A stretch of DNA of 64,000 bases from Halotia branconii CENA392 (GTDB lineage: Bacteria > Cyanobacteriota > Cyanobacteriia > Cyanobacteriales > Nostocaceae): the NCBI RefSeq assembly GCF_029953635.1, contig NZ_CP124544.1, positions 62,001-126,000 on the forward strand, in the 5' to 3' direction. The notes beneath the pieces were generated by a model. That model was not told where the DNA came from. It saw only the letters and a list, made by a program, of their open reading frames with translations, and ran no database searches. Position numbers and translations under genes: made by a program. The first letter of the stretch is position 1; every line of letters begins with the position of its first letter. Below, piece after piece: positions 28,333 through 37,447 of the stretch.

Positions 28333-29340
28333 CTACTGGATTGTATCAACTATTCTAGAACGGCGGAAAAATCCTGCTAAAGTTCCTAAGATAAATAGCC
28401 CTAAAACAGCACCTGGTTCGGGTACTTTGGTTGCACTAGGTGGCTCAGTAGGAGGATGCCATTGATTGGTAGGAGGTTCTGGCTGTGGTACGTTAGGAAG
28501 ATTACCTGTGAATTGAGTGTTGTGAAATTCGCCGCTACCAGATAATGAAGAAGCAATTAAAGTTCCTTCCACATTACCATTAGAAAAATTAAAGTTAGCA
28601 TTGGTAGCAAGTACACTGCCTTGGAATGAGAAACCAGTGGTTGTTACTTGAGTTGCATCCACAAAATTAAACAAGACATTTTGCTTATTAACACCATTAA
28701 GATTTAACCCAAAATTCTTGATATTGACACTATTTCCCAGAACATTAAACACCACAGTAGAATTACTACCAACCCCACTCAAATTTAAGTAACTAGTGTT
28801 AGAAAACTGGGAACCATCAATTGTAAAGACATTCAAATCACTATTGTTTCCTTGGAGGTAAATTCCACCCCATTTATACTCTGTAGTATTTGTAGAAGCT
28901 AATCCACCCAAGTAATCAGAAAGATTATTCAACTCTTGGCGTGCAGCATCAAAATCAATCGGCTTACCTGAACTAACACCACAATTAGGAGAGCAATTGA
29001 AATAGACAGGAGTTTTAACAGTACCGCCAACAACAGCATTACCACCAAAAATCTGACCGTTATTGTAGGTTAAATTACCACCTACAACAAGTCGAGTATC
29101 TGTACCATTAGAATTACTTAGACGATCAGCAACTCCAAAATTAGTCAATGTGGCATTACCACCAACAGCTACACGACCTTCGGAATCTGAACTTTGATTC
29201 ATATCTCCAAATACGAAGACATTATAGTTTTGCGCGATTCCTAAATTAACAGCCATAGCTGGTTGTATTAAACCCGTTATAGCAATTGTTCCCAATGATA
29301 AAGGAATCAATGCAAATGTCGTTTTAAATCTTTTAAACAT
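28333..29340 (-). CDS. Choice-of-anchor A protein with PEP-CTERM sorting signal
   Basis: A 335-residue exported protein. A signal peptide (about 1-30, ending PAMA) is followed by a choice-of-anchor A domain beginning LGIAQNYNVFVFGDMNQ, with repeated N-rich beta-strands. Then comes a Pro-rich spacer and a C-terminal VPEPGAVLGLF helix followed by FRRSR, a standard PEP-CTERM exosortase-type tail. Such proteins are secreted or displayed at the outer surface. It stands alone; neighbours on the left are IS remnants. Confidence 0.9.
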   Translation of the reverse strand: MFKRFKTTFALIPLSLGTIAITGLIQPAMAVNLGIAQNYNVFVFGDMNQSSDSEGRVAVGGNATLTNFGVADRLSNSNGTDTRLVVGGNLTYNNGQIFGGNAVVGGTVKTPVYFNCSPNCGVSSGKPIDFDAARQELNNLSDYLGGLASTNTTEYKWGGIYLQGNNSDLNVFTIDGSQFSNTSYLNLSGVGSNSTVVFNVLGNSVNIKNFGLNLNGVNKQNVLFNFVDATQVTTTGFSFQGSVLATNANFNFSNGNVEGTLIASSLSGSGEFHNTQFTGNLPNVPQPEPPTNQWHPPTEPPSATKVPEPGAVLGLFILGTLAGFFRRSRIVDTIQ

Positions 29341-30155
29341 AGACGTAGTATCATCAAAAGCTACGATACTAATTTACTATTTATTAAATTAATAGCGGGA
29401 AAAGATCGTATAAACTTTTTCATAAAATATCAGCTTTAAAATGAATTAGATTACTGTATTTTTGCTGATTTCATCAAAATGAATAGATAATCAAGTATTT
29501 TATAAAGTATATTTTGTTTAAATTAATTCGGTATTTTCCACACAATCTGTAAATACTTATTAAAGTATGCAGACACTATCCTTATTTTTCATCTGTTTTA
29601 ATCCACAGCATTGCTGAATCAAGGGATGGAATTTATGTATTAAAATCTAAAATTCCTTATCCTATCTGCATCTCTATGTGTTAGCGTAGTGGGGCAATTT
29701 ATCCCATATTTACATAACACTTAATCTACAATATATTATCACTGATGCAGCAAAAACCATTTGTATAATATCAGGTTTACTTGATTAAACCTCGTCCGTT
29801 TTGAAAGCTGGAGTTTTATGTAAGGGCTTATAAATTGCTTGTAGCTTGAGTTATGAGCTTTACCTTAATTAGAAAAAAACTACGGTTCTCAATGTAGACG
29901 TGGTTTATAATTTCTGCGGGATTCATCAAAAATAAACTTACCGGATTATTACTATTCAGCGTGCTAATTATTTTATTTCAGCAACATCCTATTTTGGTAG
30001 CACCAATTTAATCTCCACTGTAAAAACCTTGCTTGTCAATAATCGTTTGATTGTAATCAATACTTGCAGAGTCATTGCCTCGGTAATCTATTCATTTTAA
30101 TCTTATGGTGATTATTTCAATCGAATATTTCAGAATTTTGGCTAGAAGCATCACC
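29341..30155. other. AT-rich non-coding stretch
   Basis: About 815 bp with no credible gene on either strand. It contains the promoter region of the PEP-CTERM gene at its left side and otherwise A/T-rich text. No repeat, tRNA or clear attachment site was recognised, although this is where a left border of the mobile region would be expected. Confidence 0.5.
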
Positions 30156-31232
30156 TTACCTCTGCACCGGAAACCGCCGCATCATCTGGGCTAACGCCGC
30201 CGCCTCCCCATCCGGCGTGTACACAACCTCACCTGACATAGCAATCACAATCCGCTTCTGTCTCGCCCACTCGAACCAATCCTTTACACCAGACTTAGCC
30301 TGCTTTGCCTCCGGCTTCCTACCTTCTTTACAAGCGGCCACAAACACAGCCTCTGGTGATTTAACGCCTTTCCAAGTTCGCAGTGCTTCTTTGAGATAAG
30401 CGATCGCTCCAGGTACATTCTCCCAATAACGCTTCACTGTGCGCTGAATCTCTGCATTGAGCCGAAACTGGGGAGTACAAGGAATGTCTCGTAATTGCTG
30501 CAATACGAACTGAACCTCTTGGTTGCTGGGCTGTATTGATTTTTCTACAGGTTCGGCGTAATCATCACCAGAGTCTTCATCACAAAAATCTGACCCAACC
30601 GGGGCGGCGGAAGAATGGCCATCATGATGGTCTGTCTCGCTAGTCGAGTCAACCTGTTCTGGTTCATTAACGTAGCAACTAGTCTGGGGCAACTCTAACT
30701 CTGCGGTTTGACAAACCCCTTCCTGGTCGCAGTTAGAAATCTCGGTTTTTACTTCCTCACTTTTTTCAAGCTCAACAGCAGGGTGTTGTTGTGAAGCGAA
30801 CTCTTTGAAAGGAAACTCTTTGATATGATCTGTCGCCTTTGAACAGTTCGATGTATTCAAATCGCTCATATCGATTTGCTGATTTTCGCAAATCCGATTC
30901 CATAGGGCTTGGACGTTCTCGACGTTAACAGTAAACCAGTTAGCCTGATACCAAGTTTTTTCACTGTGTCGGCAAACATCAATCAACTTGAAATTATCCC
31001 TCAAGTTGGCGATCGCCCGTCTGATTGCAGAAACTTTGAGAAAGGGTAGAGTTTGACCCCAATCCTTGAGCGTCTTCCAAAACCAGCGTCTACCGTCACG
31101 CTTGATGTGCTTGGAAATCTGACAATAGTAATGAATCTGCTGGAGTATCACTGCTTCTTCTAAACCAATCTCTGCGGCCAACAAAGGAGGAACCAACAGA
31201 GGGGATTCTGGGGTGATTAATTTACTAGTCAT
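30156..31232 (-). CDS. Replication-initiator-like protein (plasmid/phage type)
   Basis: A 358-residue protein. The N-terminal part (LVPPLLAAEIGLEEAVILQQIHYYC, then RRAIANLRDNFKL) resembles winged-helix replication or adaptor proteins of phages and cyanobacterial plasmids. The middle (about 140-220) is acidic and low in complexity; the C-terminus (about 225-330) is an alpha-helical module with PEAVFVAACKEG. It is the last of three minus-strand genes in a row (33820 to 30156). A role in replication of the mobile element is inference from fold style and context. Confidence 0.55.
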   Translation of the reverse strand: MTSKLITPESPLLVPPLLAAEIGLEEAVILQQIHYYCQISKHIKRDGRRWFWKTLKDWGQTLPFLKVSAIRRAIANLRDNFKLIDVCRHSEKTWYQANWFTVNVENVQALWNRICENQQIDMSDLNTSNCSKATDHIKEFPFKEFASQQHPAVELEKSEEVKTEISNCDQEGVCQTAELELPQTSCYVNEPEQVDSTSETDHHDGHSSAAPVGSDFCDEDSGDDYAEPVEKSIQPSNQEVQFVLQQLRDIPCTPQFRLNAEIQRTVKRYWENVPGAIAYLKEALRTWKGVKSPEAVFVAACKEGRKPEAKQAKSGVKDWFEWARQKRIVIAMSGEVVYTPDGEAAALAQMMRRFPVQR

Positions 31233-31264
31233 ATTTTTTACTCAATATCTAAATTACTCAAGGT

Positions 31265-32074
31265 CTAAAACGGCATATTTTGTTGGTCTTCTTCTGGGGC
31301 TTGTGACCAAAACTCTCTAAGCGCTTGGAGTTTCGCCGCTTGAAATTGCTGTTTCTCTTGGGGCGACACTTCCTTAACCAAACGCTCAACCTCAGCCTGT
31401 TGCTTCTGCGTCATCTGTTGGGTGGTCATAGCAGGTAAGGCCAACGGTTCATTTTTTGTAGATGGTTGGAAGTTACGGCGACGGAACAAAAACCGAAAAT
31501 GGCGTTTATCTTGTGGTGGTAGCGATCGCCATACGTCCTCACCCCAGCCTGGAGGGATAAAGTCAGATGACGGGGGCAACAAGGCTTGAATTTGGACTTG
31601 CAACTGGGCTAGAGCCTGTTGCATTGTAGGAATAGCTTGGAGCAATGCTAACTGTTCAGTGCTAAGTGATTGCGGAGTATAGCCAGTTTGTGACCAGATA
31701 AATACCCTTGTCCCGGCTCTGGCTACCATACGGTAGTTGTTGGCTGCGATTTGTTTACCTTTATATTTCCGGGCATCCATCGCGTAGTATTCCAGCACTG
31801 CATGACAAAGTTCGTCAATTACGAACAAGCTATTTTGGCTATCGTTCGTTATGAGCCTCCAGTCATTACCAGCTAAATGTTTCAGCGATTCTGATAAATC
31901 ATTCGTTATGGGGTCAGAATCACGAATCTTGTTTAGTAATTGGGTGATGGCGGGTTGGTCTACACCGCAGAAATTAGCTAAAGCTGTGACAGTCATTCCG
32001 CTTACGCCGTCGTTGGTGCGGGTGCAAAATCCTAATTCGTCCTGAATCTGAAACGTAATCGCATCCATATTCAT
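31265..32074 (-). CDS. Hypothetical element protein with N-terminal HTH
   Basis: A 269-residue protein. Residues 25-50 (GMTVTALANFCGVDQPAITQLLNKI) look like a helix-turn-helix, and the central part (VFIWSQTGYTP) is reminiscent of phage-regulatory/antirepressor-like proteins of cyanobacteria. The C-terminus is Gln-rich and helical. It lies 33 bp upstream of the replication-like gene and 91 bp after the coiled-coil gene, so all three are probably one operon. Function unknown. Confidence 0.6.
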   Translation of the reverse strand: MNMDAITFQIQDELGFCTRTNDGVSGMTVTALANFCGVDQPAITQLLNKIRDSDPITNDLSESLKHLAGNDWRLITNDSQNSLFVIDELCHAVLEYYAMDARKYKGKQIAANNYRMVARAGTRVFIWSQTGYTPQSLSTEQLALLQAIPTMQQALAQLQVQIQALLPPSSDFIPPGWGEDVWRSLPPQDKRHFRFLFRRRNFQPSTKNEPLALPAMTTQQMTQKQQAEVERLVKEVSPQEKQQFQAAKLQALREFWSQAPEEDQQNMPF

Positions 32075-32164
32075 CTTGACTCCAATTTTTGACGCATCAG
32101 AATATCGGCAGCAGTTGAGCCATGCTGCATTCAGTTCTTGTAGAGATGTGAGCGCGAGTTTTAT

Positions 32165-33820
32165 TTACTGGTTTGTTTCTTGCCAGAACCGCAGGTCATC
32201 CTTGAAACATCTGTCAGTTTTTTTGGGTCTATCCTTCCAATGCTCCCAAGCCACCCAGACCTCATCCCCTAAGTCTTCGATAACTTCACCTTTGGCGTTA
32301 TATAAAGCGCAGTAGATATCAGCGTGGGCAACGATAGAACCCAGCCCAATCACTTCATCATCAGAAGAGCCAGATTTGGCAGGGTTTTCGTGAGGAACCA
32401 CTGGTTCCGTAATTTGCGAGGATTCGGCTTTCTCCAAAGCGGTGATTAACTCCGTTTCTTCGGTGGTTAACTCTACCCAGTAGTCATTTTTGATAGCCTC
32501 ATACTCAGTAGCCACACTCAAATAGTCACACCAACTACAATCAAGCTTTGACAGCACTCCCCGAATATCGCTAACCGCCTGGGGAAGCAGTTGTAACTGT
32601 TCTGCTCGATGTGCGATCGCGCTTTGTGTTGGCTCACTACCAAGTATGATTGCAGCTGCCTGGAGTGCGTGGGTGTTGTTCATCGCACAAGCCATATTGC
32701 TCAATGCTATGCCCATCAGCCGTAAGCACTCCTGAGCGTTTTCTTTCGGTGGTTCCTCGGCAAGCGATCGCAGGTCGATTGTTTTATCTAGAGCTTGCTT
32801 GACTTCCTTATTCAGTGCCTTGGTTGCTTGCTTAGTAAGAGTATTGCCCCATTCTTGGGTAGGGCGTTCTTGTACAGCGTTTTCTAGTTCCTGAATACGT
32901 CGTTGTAATCGTTGGTTCTCAAGTTCTAGCTGCCTCAAGTCTTCCAACTCGAAAAGCCGATGCTGTAACTTGATGTTTTCTTCCTTTTGTTGCTGAAACA
33001 GGTTTTGTAAAGCGGTCAGTTGTTCTTGTACTTGCTGTTGGGCTTGGGTTGTAGCTTCTGTTTGTAACCCAATCCTTAATTCTTGCTCCAGGCGTTCAAG
33101 CTCCTGCTGGTGCTGCTGTTTCAGTGCGGAGATCGCTTCGGCGTATTCTTTGGGGTAGGTTCTTTCGGTGGGGAATGGAATGCTTGGGGCATCTAAATCG
33201 GCATTGTTAACCAGTTCCCTGCTACCATCAGCAAATGTGACAATCTGTTGCCAGTGATTCGGGGGGTCAGCTTGGATGGTTCCCGATTCCCCGTGTTGAG
33301 TATGAGTTGGTGACGTAACTGTGACTGTGGCAGACTGGGGAACCAGTGGTTCTTCAATTTTAGGAACCAATGGTTCCTGAGTTTTTTGGCGTGGCAGGCG
33401 AGGAACCACTTTTTGAGCCGCAGCTGCAAAGTCTGATTCGCTAGGGGAGGGATTATCTTGCAGTGCGATCGCAACAGCAACCTTTAGCTTTTCTGGTTCT
33501 TTAACCAAACGCAGCAGTGAACGGGCTTGACGCTCGTTTTTGATGTGTTCACCCAACTCCTGGGCTGCATCAATAACTTTTTTGGCTCCCAGTAGTTGGT
33601 TGATTCGTCGGTATCCACCCCAGGCAGATAATTCGCCTTGGCAGTATTCCTCAAAAGATTTATAGCCAGCTTCACGGTAAAGTTGTTGCTCCCGCATTTG
33701 CATAATTTCGTCTATTGCCTGCCACTCGAAACGGTCTATGGCGGCGAAGGTTTCATGGATGCTGATGTTGAGATTGCTGTAGTCAAGGGTTGAGGTTATT
33801 TCTGGTTCTAGTGTCAGCAT
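32165..33820 (-). CDS. Large coiled-coil element protein
   Basis: A 551-residue protein. The N-terminus (REAGYKSFEEYCQGELS and RRINQLLGAKKVIDAA) has an HTH-like module found in cyanobacterial plasmid and phage proteins. A linker of EPLVP repeats follows (about 150-165), then a long Gln/Glu coiled coil (about 230-330), and a C-terminal module with HADIYCALYN and WVAWEHWKDRP. First gene of the replication-like operon; start ATG at 33820. DNA binding or partition is possible but unproven. Confidence 0.6.
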   Translation of the reverse strand: MLTLEPEITSTLDYSNLNISIHETFAAIDRFEWQAIDEIMQMREQQLYREAGYKSFEEYCQGELSAWGGYRRINQLLGAKKVIDAAQELGEHIKNERQARSLLRLVKEPEKLKVAVAIALQDNPSPSESDFAAAAQKVVPRLPRQKTQEPLVPKIEEPLVPQSATVTVTSPTHTQHGESGTIQADPPNHWQQIVTFADGSRELVNNADLDAPSIPFPTERTYPKEYAEAISALKQQHQQELERLEQELRIGLQTEATTQAQQQVQEQLTALQNLFQQQKEENIKLQHRLFELEDLRQLELENQRLQRRIQELENAVQERPTQEWGNTLTKQATKALNKEVKQALDKTIDLRSLAEEPPKENAQECLRLMGIALSNMACAMNNTHALQAAAIILGSEPTQSAIAHRAEQLQLLPQAVSDIRGVLSKLDCSWCDYLSVATEYEAIKNDYWVELTTEETELITALEKAESSQITEPVVPHENPAKSGSSDDEVIGLGSIVAHADIYCALYNAKGEVIEDLGDEVWVAWEHWKDRPKKTDRCFKDDLRFWQETNQ

Positions 33821-34141
33821 GTTTGTTGCCCACTATGGTAAATGCTGGAAACAGTTAGGGTTTCATGAGCGCCAAAGTGAGTATTTAGCTGATATGGAAG
33901 TCATACCAAAAGTATGCCAACATTTAATTAGCTCACTTTGTCGTAAACGGATTGAGCAGGCGATCGTCTTGCTTGCCGGCCGGCGATCGCTTTCAATTTT
34001 TACTCTACTTTGCTAAACAACATTTCAGTAGTTCTCCATTGTGAGTTATAAATAATACAAAAAGTAAAATTAATACTAATGAAACATTTTTGTTTCATTT
34101 ATACCAACTGCATCATTAGTAGAAAGACCGTTTTATCCATT
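33821..34141. other. Spacer with dyad ATGAAACA-TTTT-TGTTTCAT
   Basis: About 320 bp without a credible gene. A perfect dyad (34079-34098) lies 44 bp beyond the stop of the XRE gene. It could be an operator for the coiled-coil operon or a transcript end for the XRE gene. A HIP1 site and a GCCGGCCGGC palindrome occur near 33980. Confidence 0.4.
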
Positions 34142-34396
34142 TCATTGAATCTCTTGTACTAAAGCAGCTTTAACTTCAGCATCAAAATTTACGCCAAGTG
34201 CTTCAGAAAGTTTACGTAAAGTTTCGCGCGGCAAAGACTTTGCATCTTCAGTTTCTATCCGGTAGAGATTCCCGACACTCATGCCAGCTTGAGCTGCTAC
34301 CCAAGTAGGGGATAGTCCCTTGGACTCCCTAATCTCTCTAATTCGAGTGCCTAGACCAGGCAAATCAACCGATAAAGTAACTTGCATTAAGTTCAT
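34142..34396 (-). CDS. XRE-family HTH regulator
   Basis: An 84-residue protein consisting of one Cro/C1-type helix-turn-helix (about 14-70: IREIRESKGLSPTWVAAQAGMSVGNLYRIE with the typical spacing; only short parts matter). It probably represses transcription within the mobile element. No toxin partner is adjacent. Start at 34396 is the first ATG; a second Met is at residue 4. Confidence 0.8.
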   Translation of the reverse strand: MNLMQVTLSVDLPGLGTRIREIRESKGLSPTWVAAQAGMSVGNLYRIETEDAKSLPRETLRKLSEALGVNFDAEVKAALVQEIQ

Positions 34397-34921
34397 AACT
34401 TGACTTCTCCATTAATGTAAGCAAATCATAGCGCTTCTTTCCTCTGTTATCAAGCCTTACTCATTTAGTGTTACTTATTCAGTGTGACTTTACAAGCAAA
34501 ACTTTACAAGCTATACTATAAGATATAAGGGAGGAAACAAGCGCAACGCCTCCTAGTAAGTAAAGAAGCGCTCACTACAGAACCTTGACAAGAGAACCGG
34601 AAGTACCGATTGAGGGGTAGCCGAGGCACTGGCACAACCAGAGAAGGGGAGAGGTACACATCGGGAAAACGGATTCGGTTAATAAAAAATTACTAACAGG
34701 ACGACTTACTTCTGAAGTTGTTGAAGCCGTCGCCTGACATTATTGCTCTCCTGCTTGGTAATGCTCCTCGTCACTGGCTAGGAGTAATAAAGAGAAGCTG
34801 CGCTTAAATTCTTTGAGAGTGTTGTGGTCAACCACAACGTTGTTTCGTGTAAATCAAAAGGCGATCGCCCACCTGGAAAGTATGCGATCGCCTTTTATCC
34901 AAATCAATGGAGATTTTCATT
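34397..34921. other. Leader region with hairpins, possible structured RNA
   Basis: A 525-bp gene-free stretch. It contains a hairpin GTTGTGG-TCAA-CCACAAC (34821-34838) and a HIP1-based hairpin with 13-bp arms AAAAGGCGATCGC (34856-34868) and its complement (34884-34896) just before the next gene. The GC-richer part at 34560-34700 looks structured but matches no RNA family I recognise. The motif AAGCTGCGCTT near 34796 recurs before the gene at 40484. Confidence 0.4.
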
Positions 34922-35491
34922 ATGGCTTACATAACCCAAACACAGCAAGCATTAGATCAACAAGCGATTGCCCAACAGGAACTCGATAGTCTTCTTGAAG
35001 CCCAGGCGCAAACTGTAGCCCCATCAAAAGACCCATTGACCGACCGTGATCGCACGATCATTGCAACCATCGTCAACCAGTCCGATTATCCCCACGATTG
35101 CCAGCCGCAGAATGTAGTCACCATCTGGATTAACGAGGATAATATCGTGTGGGTGAAGATGACCCACGGTTTCGCTCGTTTCAACAAAGAACCGTTTAAG
35201 GCAGCAGTGGCGCAGGTCAAAGCAAGCCTACCTGAAACACCACGAGAACGCAACGAACGATTAAGCGCGGAACTCGAAACAGCTTGTAGTAAGTTCGGGC
35301 TGTGGCATGGACAGGTTGACTGGTTGTCATTTAGCACGAAAGTCTTTCGAGGCAAAGATTTAGTGGGCTTCGTCGGATGTACTGACGAGGGTTGGTACGG
35401 CAGACGTTATCAATACAGCCCCAACCAACAAGCTGATAGTGCAGAAGCAGCACTGACATCATTAAGAGTGCGGGTGGCAGTAGCGGCGTAG
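34922..35491 (+). CDS. Hypothetical element protein
   Basis: A protein of 189 residues if started at the ATG at 34922, which has GGAG 10 nt upstream; an in-frame ATG at 34907 is less well placed. The N-terminus is Gln/Ala-rich (about 1-35). The rest is mixed alpha/beta with IWINEDNIVWVKMTHGFARFN and GCTDEGWYGRRYQYS. No family recognised. It is flanked on both sides by HIP1-type hairpins (34856-34896, 35506-35539). Confidence 0.65.
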   Translation: MAYITQTQQALDQQAIAQQELDSLLEAQAQTVAPSKDPLTDRDRTIIATIVNQSDYPHDCQPQNVVTIWINEDNIVWVKMTHGFARFNKEPFKAAVAQVKASLPETPRERNERLSAELETACSKFGLWHGQVDWLSFSTKVFRGKDLVGFVGCTDEGWYGRRYQYSPNQQADSAEAALTSLRVRVAVAA

Positions 35492-35505
35492 TTTTATACA
35501 CAAAA

Positions 35506-35539
35506 AGGCGATTGCATACCAAGAGAATTGCAATCGCCT
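35506..35539 (+). terminator. Hairpin AGGCGATTGCA/TGCAATCGCCT
   Basis: A perfect 11-bp stem with a 12-nt loop, 15 bp after the preceding stop. It lacks a strong U-tract, so it may be a processing or weak termination signal rather than a classic terminator. Confidence 0.5.
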
Positions 35540-35569
35540 GTGAACCAAGTAATCGCTCACAACTGAATA

Positions 35570-35751
35570 ATGGCATATCATACAGCAAATAGGCACTTAT
35601 TTGAAGAAGATGGGGTAGAAGAATCTCAGGACAAGATTCTGCTGCCCCCAAGCGATCCTGATGCAGAGGTGTTGCAGGTTTCAGGTTATAAACTGGTGTA
35701 TGTGAAAGGCGCTTGTCCGAAGATATACCGCGTATACAGGGATGATTCAAT
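35570..35751 (+). pseudogene. Small hypothetical gene, 5' part, split by IscB element
   Basis: It begins MAYHTANRHLFEEDG and reaches RVYRDDS before the IscB element. Joining base 35751 to 37291 gives RVYRDDSILKRQGSQTYQEF in frame and a 112-residue protein ending LELEAA at 37447. Family unknown. The restored frame is the main evidence for the element borders. Confidence 0.65.
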
Positions 35752-35984
35752 GGTCAGCACCCCGCACTGAAGTAACGGGGCTTCATGCCTCAACTTCAGT
35801 TAGCTGACCAGCCTTAGTTTCACTGACTACGTTTTTAAGGTTATGACACCGACGAATACTTTCCAGTTTGTCGCTCTGTCGTCAGTCGTTAAACAGCTTT
35901 ACGAGGGGTAAGGCAGTGCGGCTGACCTAACAAGCCTTGAAAACATTGGCGAGGAACACGTTACCCGTTTTACGGAGATTTCCA
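35752..35984 (+). ncRNA. Putative omegaRNA of IscB
   Basis: The 230 bp directly upstream of iscB hold no gene but several strong stems: GGTCAGC/GCTGACC, CCCCG/CGGGG and ACTGAAGT/ACTTCAGT. Its 3' part (GGCTGACCTAACAAGCC, then GCGAGGAACACGTTACCCG) has the look of conserved IscB-associated RNA. OmegaRNAs are encoded at this position and guide IscB. The guide is expected at the 5' end, in flanking DNA just left of 35752. The boundaries are inferred. Confidence 0.65.
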
Positions 35985-37256
35985 ATGTCCAACTTTGTCT
36001 TTGTTCTTGATACCGACAGACGACCGCTAAACCCAACTCATCCGGGTGCAGCGCGTCATCTGCTCAATACTGGAAAAGCTGCGGTATTTCGTCGTTATCC
36101 GTTTACCATCATCCTGAAAGAAGCTTGTCCCGACGTGCCCGTACAAGATTTAGAACTCAAACTAGATCCAGGCTCAAAGGTTACGGGCATCGCAATTAAG
36201 CAAGGCAACAAAGTCATCTTTGGAGCCGAACTGCAACATCGGGGACAACAAATTAAGAATGCGCTGCTATCTCGTCGCCAATTGCGACGAAGTAGACGGA
36301 ATCGCAAAACTCGCTATCGGCAGGCGAGGTTTCTCAATCGCACCCGTCCTGATGGCTGGCTGGCTCCGAGTCTTCAGCATCGGGTTGATACCATTCTCAC
36401 CTGGGTTAACCGACTCCGTAGGTTTGCACCAATTAGCAGTATTACTCAAGAGTTGGTGCGGTTTGACCCGCAACTGATGCAGAACCCTGAGATTTCAGGC
36501 GTTCAATATCAGCAGGGAGAGTTGCAAGGATACGAAGTGAGAGAGTACCTTCTGGAAAAATGGAATCGGAGATGTGCTTATTGCTCAATCGAGAACGTCC
36601 CTTTTGAGATTGAACACATTCAACCCAAATCAAGGGGCGGTTCTGATCGAGTTTCTAACCTTACGATTGCTTGCCATGCCTGCAATCAAAGCAAAGGGAA
36701 TCAAGATATACGAGATTTTCTTTTCTGCAAACCTGATTTACTCAATCGTATTCTCAAGCAGGCAAAATCCCCACTCAAAGACGCTGCCGCCGTTAATTCA
36801 ACCCGTTGGGCATTGTTTCACGCGTTGAAAGAAACAGGCTTGCTAGTCACAACTGGGACAGGCGGACAAACCAAGTTCAATCGCACTCGATTATATCTGC
36901 CTAAATCTCATTGGCTAGATGCGGCTTGTGTCGGTCAAGTCGAATCGCTTGAAGTGTTGACCTCAAATCCGTTGCTGATTACGGCAAAAGGACACGGAAC
37001 GCGGCAGATGTGCGGCACTGACAAGTTTGGATTTCCAAATAGACATCGCACTAACCAGAAAAGCTGGTTTGGCTTTCAGACGGGCGACTTAGTACGCGCT
37101 GTTGTTGCGTCAGGTAAATTTGCAGGGCGATGGGTAGGGCGAATCAGTGTTCGTTCTCGACCGAGTTTTAAGCTAGCGTCCAGCAAGATTTTCGATGTTC
37201 ATCCAAGATATCTACAGGTGATTCACCATGCTGATGGTTATAGCTATACAGCTTAG
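35985..37256 (+). CDS. iscB: IscB RNA-guided nuclease (RuvC-HNH)
   Basis: A 423-residue IscB, the Cas9 ancestor-type nuclease. Order: PLMP-type N-terminus with PLNPTHPGAARHLLNTGKA (12-32); RuvC-I D61 (LDPGSKVTG); Arg-rich bridge helix (about 95-120); RuvC-II E156 (ITQELVRFD); HNH with C197/C200, E210-H211 and CHACNQSKGNQ (H231); RuvC-III D312 (HWLDAACVG). All catalytic residues are present, so double-strand cleavage is expected. GGAG before the ATG at 35985 favours this start over the ATG at 35937, which lies in the RNA region. IsrB is excluded because the HNH is intact. Confidence 0.95.
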   Translation: MSNFVFVLDTDRRPLNPTHPGAARHLLNTGKAAVFRRYPFTIILKEACPDVPVQDLELKLDPGSKVTGIAIKQGNKVIFGAELQHRGQQIKNALLSRRQLRRSRRNRKTRYRQARFLNRTRPDGWLAPSLQHRVDTILTWVNRLRRFAPISSITQELVRFDPQLMQNPEISGVQYQQGELQGYEVREYLLEKWNRRCAYCSIENVPFEIEHIQPKSRGGSDRVSNLTIACHACNQSKGNQDIRDFLFCKPDLLNRILKQAKSPLKDAAAVNSTRWALFHALKETGLLVTTGTGGQTKFNRTRLYLPKSHWLDAACVGQVESLEVLTSNPLLITAKGHGTRQMCGTDKFGFPNRHRTNQKSWFGFQTGDLVRAVVASGKFAGRWVGRISVRSRPSFKLASSKIFDVHPRYLQVIHHADGYSYTA

Positions 37257-37257
37257 G

Positions 37258-37271
37258 CGACTAAAGTCGCT
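37258..37271 (+). repeat. Right-end hairpin of the IscB element
   Basis: A perfect GCGACT-AA-AGTCGC stem directly after the iscB stop, followed by a T-run. It is typical of the subterminal hairpins recognised by Y1 transposases and may also end transcription. Confidence 0.6.
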
Positions 37272-37290
37272 GTTCGTTTTTCCTCCTTAC

Positions 37291-37447
37291 TCTAAAGAGA
37301 CAAGGCTCCCAAACTTATCAAGAGTTTTATGTGGGTTTGGTGTTTCAGCACATCACCCATTGGTCAAATGAAGTGGGCGAAATCAGGTACGCCAAACCAG
37401 GGGATGCAGTAGTCGGGCTGGAGGATTTGGAACTGGAAGCGGCTTAA
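37291..37447 (+). pseudogene. Small hypothetical gene, 3' part
   Basis: It encodes LKRQGSQTYQEFYVGLVF through YAKPGDAVVGLEDLELEAA and a TAA stop. It has no start of its own and joins the 5' part at 35570-35751 when the IscB element is removed. Its stop overlaps the convergent Rpn-type gene by 4 bp. Confidence 0.6.

Larger units (their letters stand above)
35752..37290 (+). mobile_element. IscB-carrying IS200/IS605-type element
   Basis: The inferred borders are those that rebuild the interrupted gene. The left end starts with GGTCAGC, which can pair with GCTGACC at 35803-35809. The right end contains the hairpin GCGACTAAAGTCGC (37258-37271). There is no target duplication and no tnpA, so the element would need a TnpA in trans, as usual for iscB-only elements. 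Borders are exact only if the frame argument holds. Confidence 0.7.

Noticed and set aside
34560..34700. Possible self-splicing intron or tRNA-like RNA
   Set aside because: No conserved intron core or cloverleaf could be traced by eye; kept only as a possibly structured leader.
35331..35750. Minus-strand 139-residue frame
   Set aside because: It overlaps two better-supported plus-strand genes and the hairpin between them, and shows no family features.
35937..35984. Longer IscB N-terminus from the ATG at 35937
   Set aside because: This text belongs to the structured upstream RNA region; GGAG precedes the ATG at 35985, and the PLMP domain starts there.
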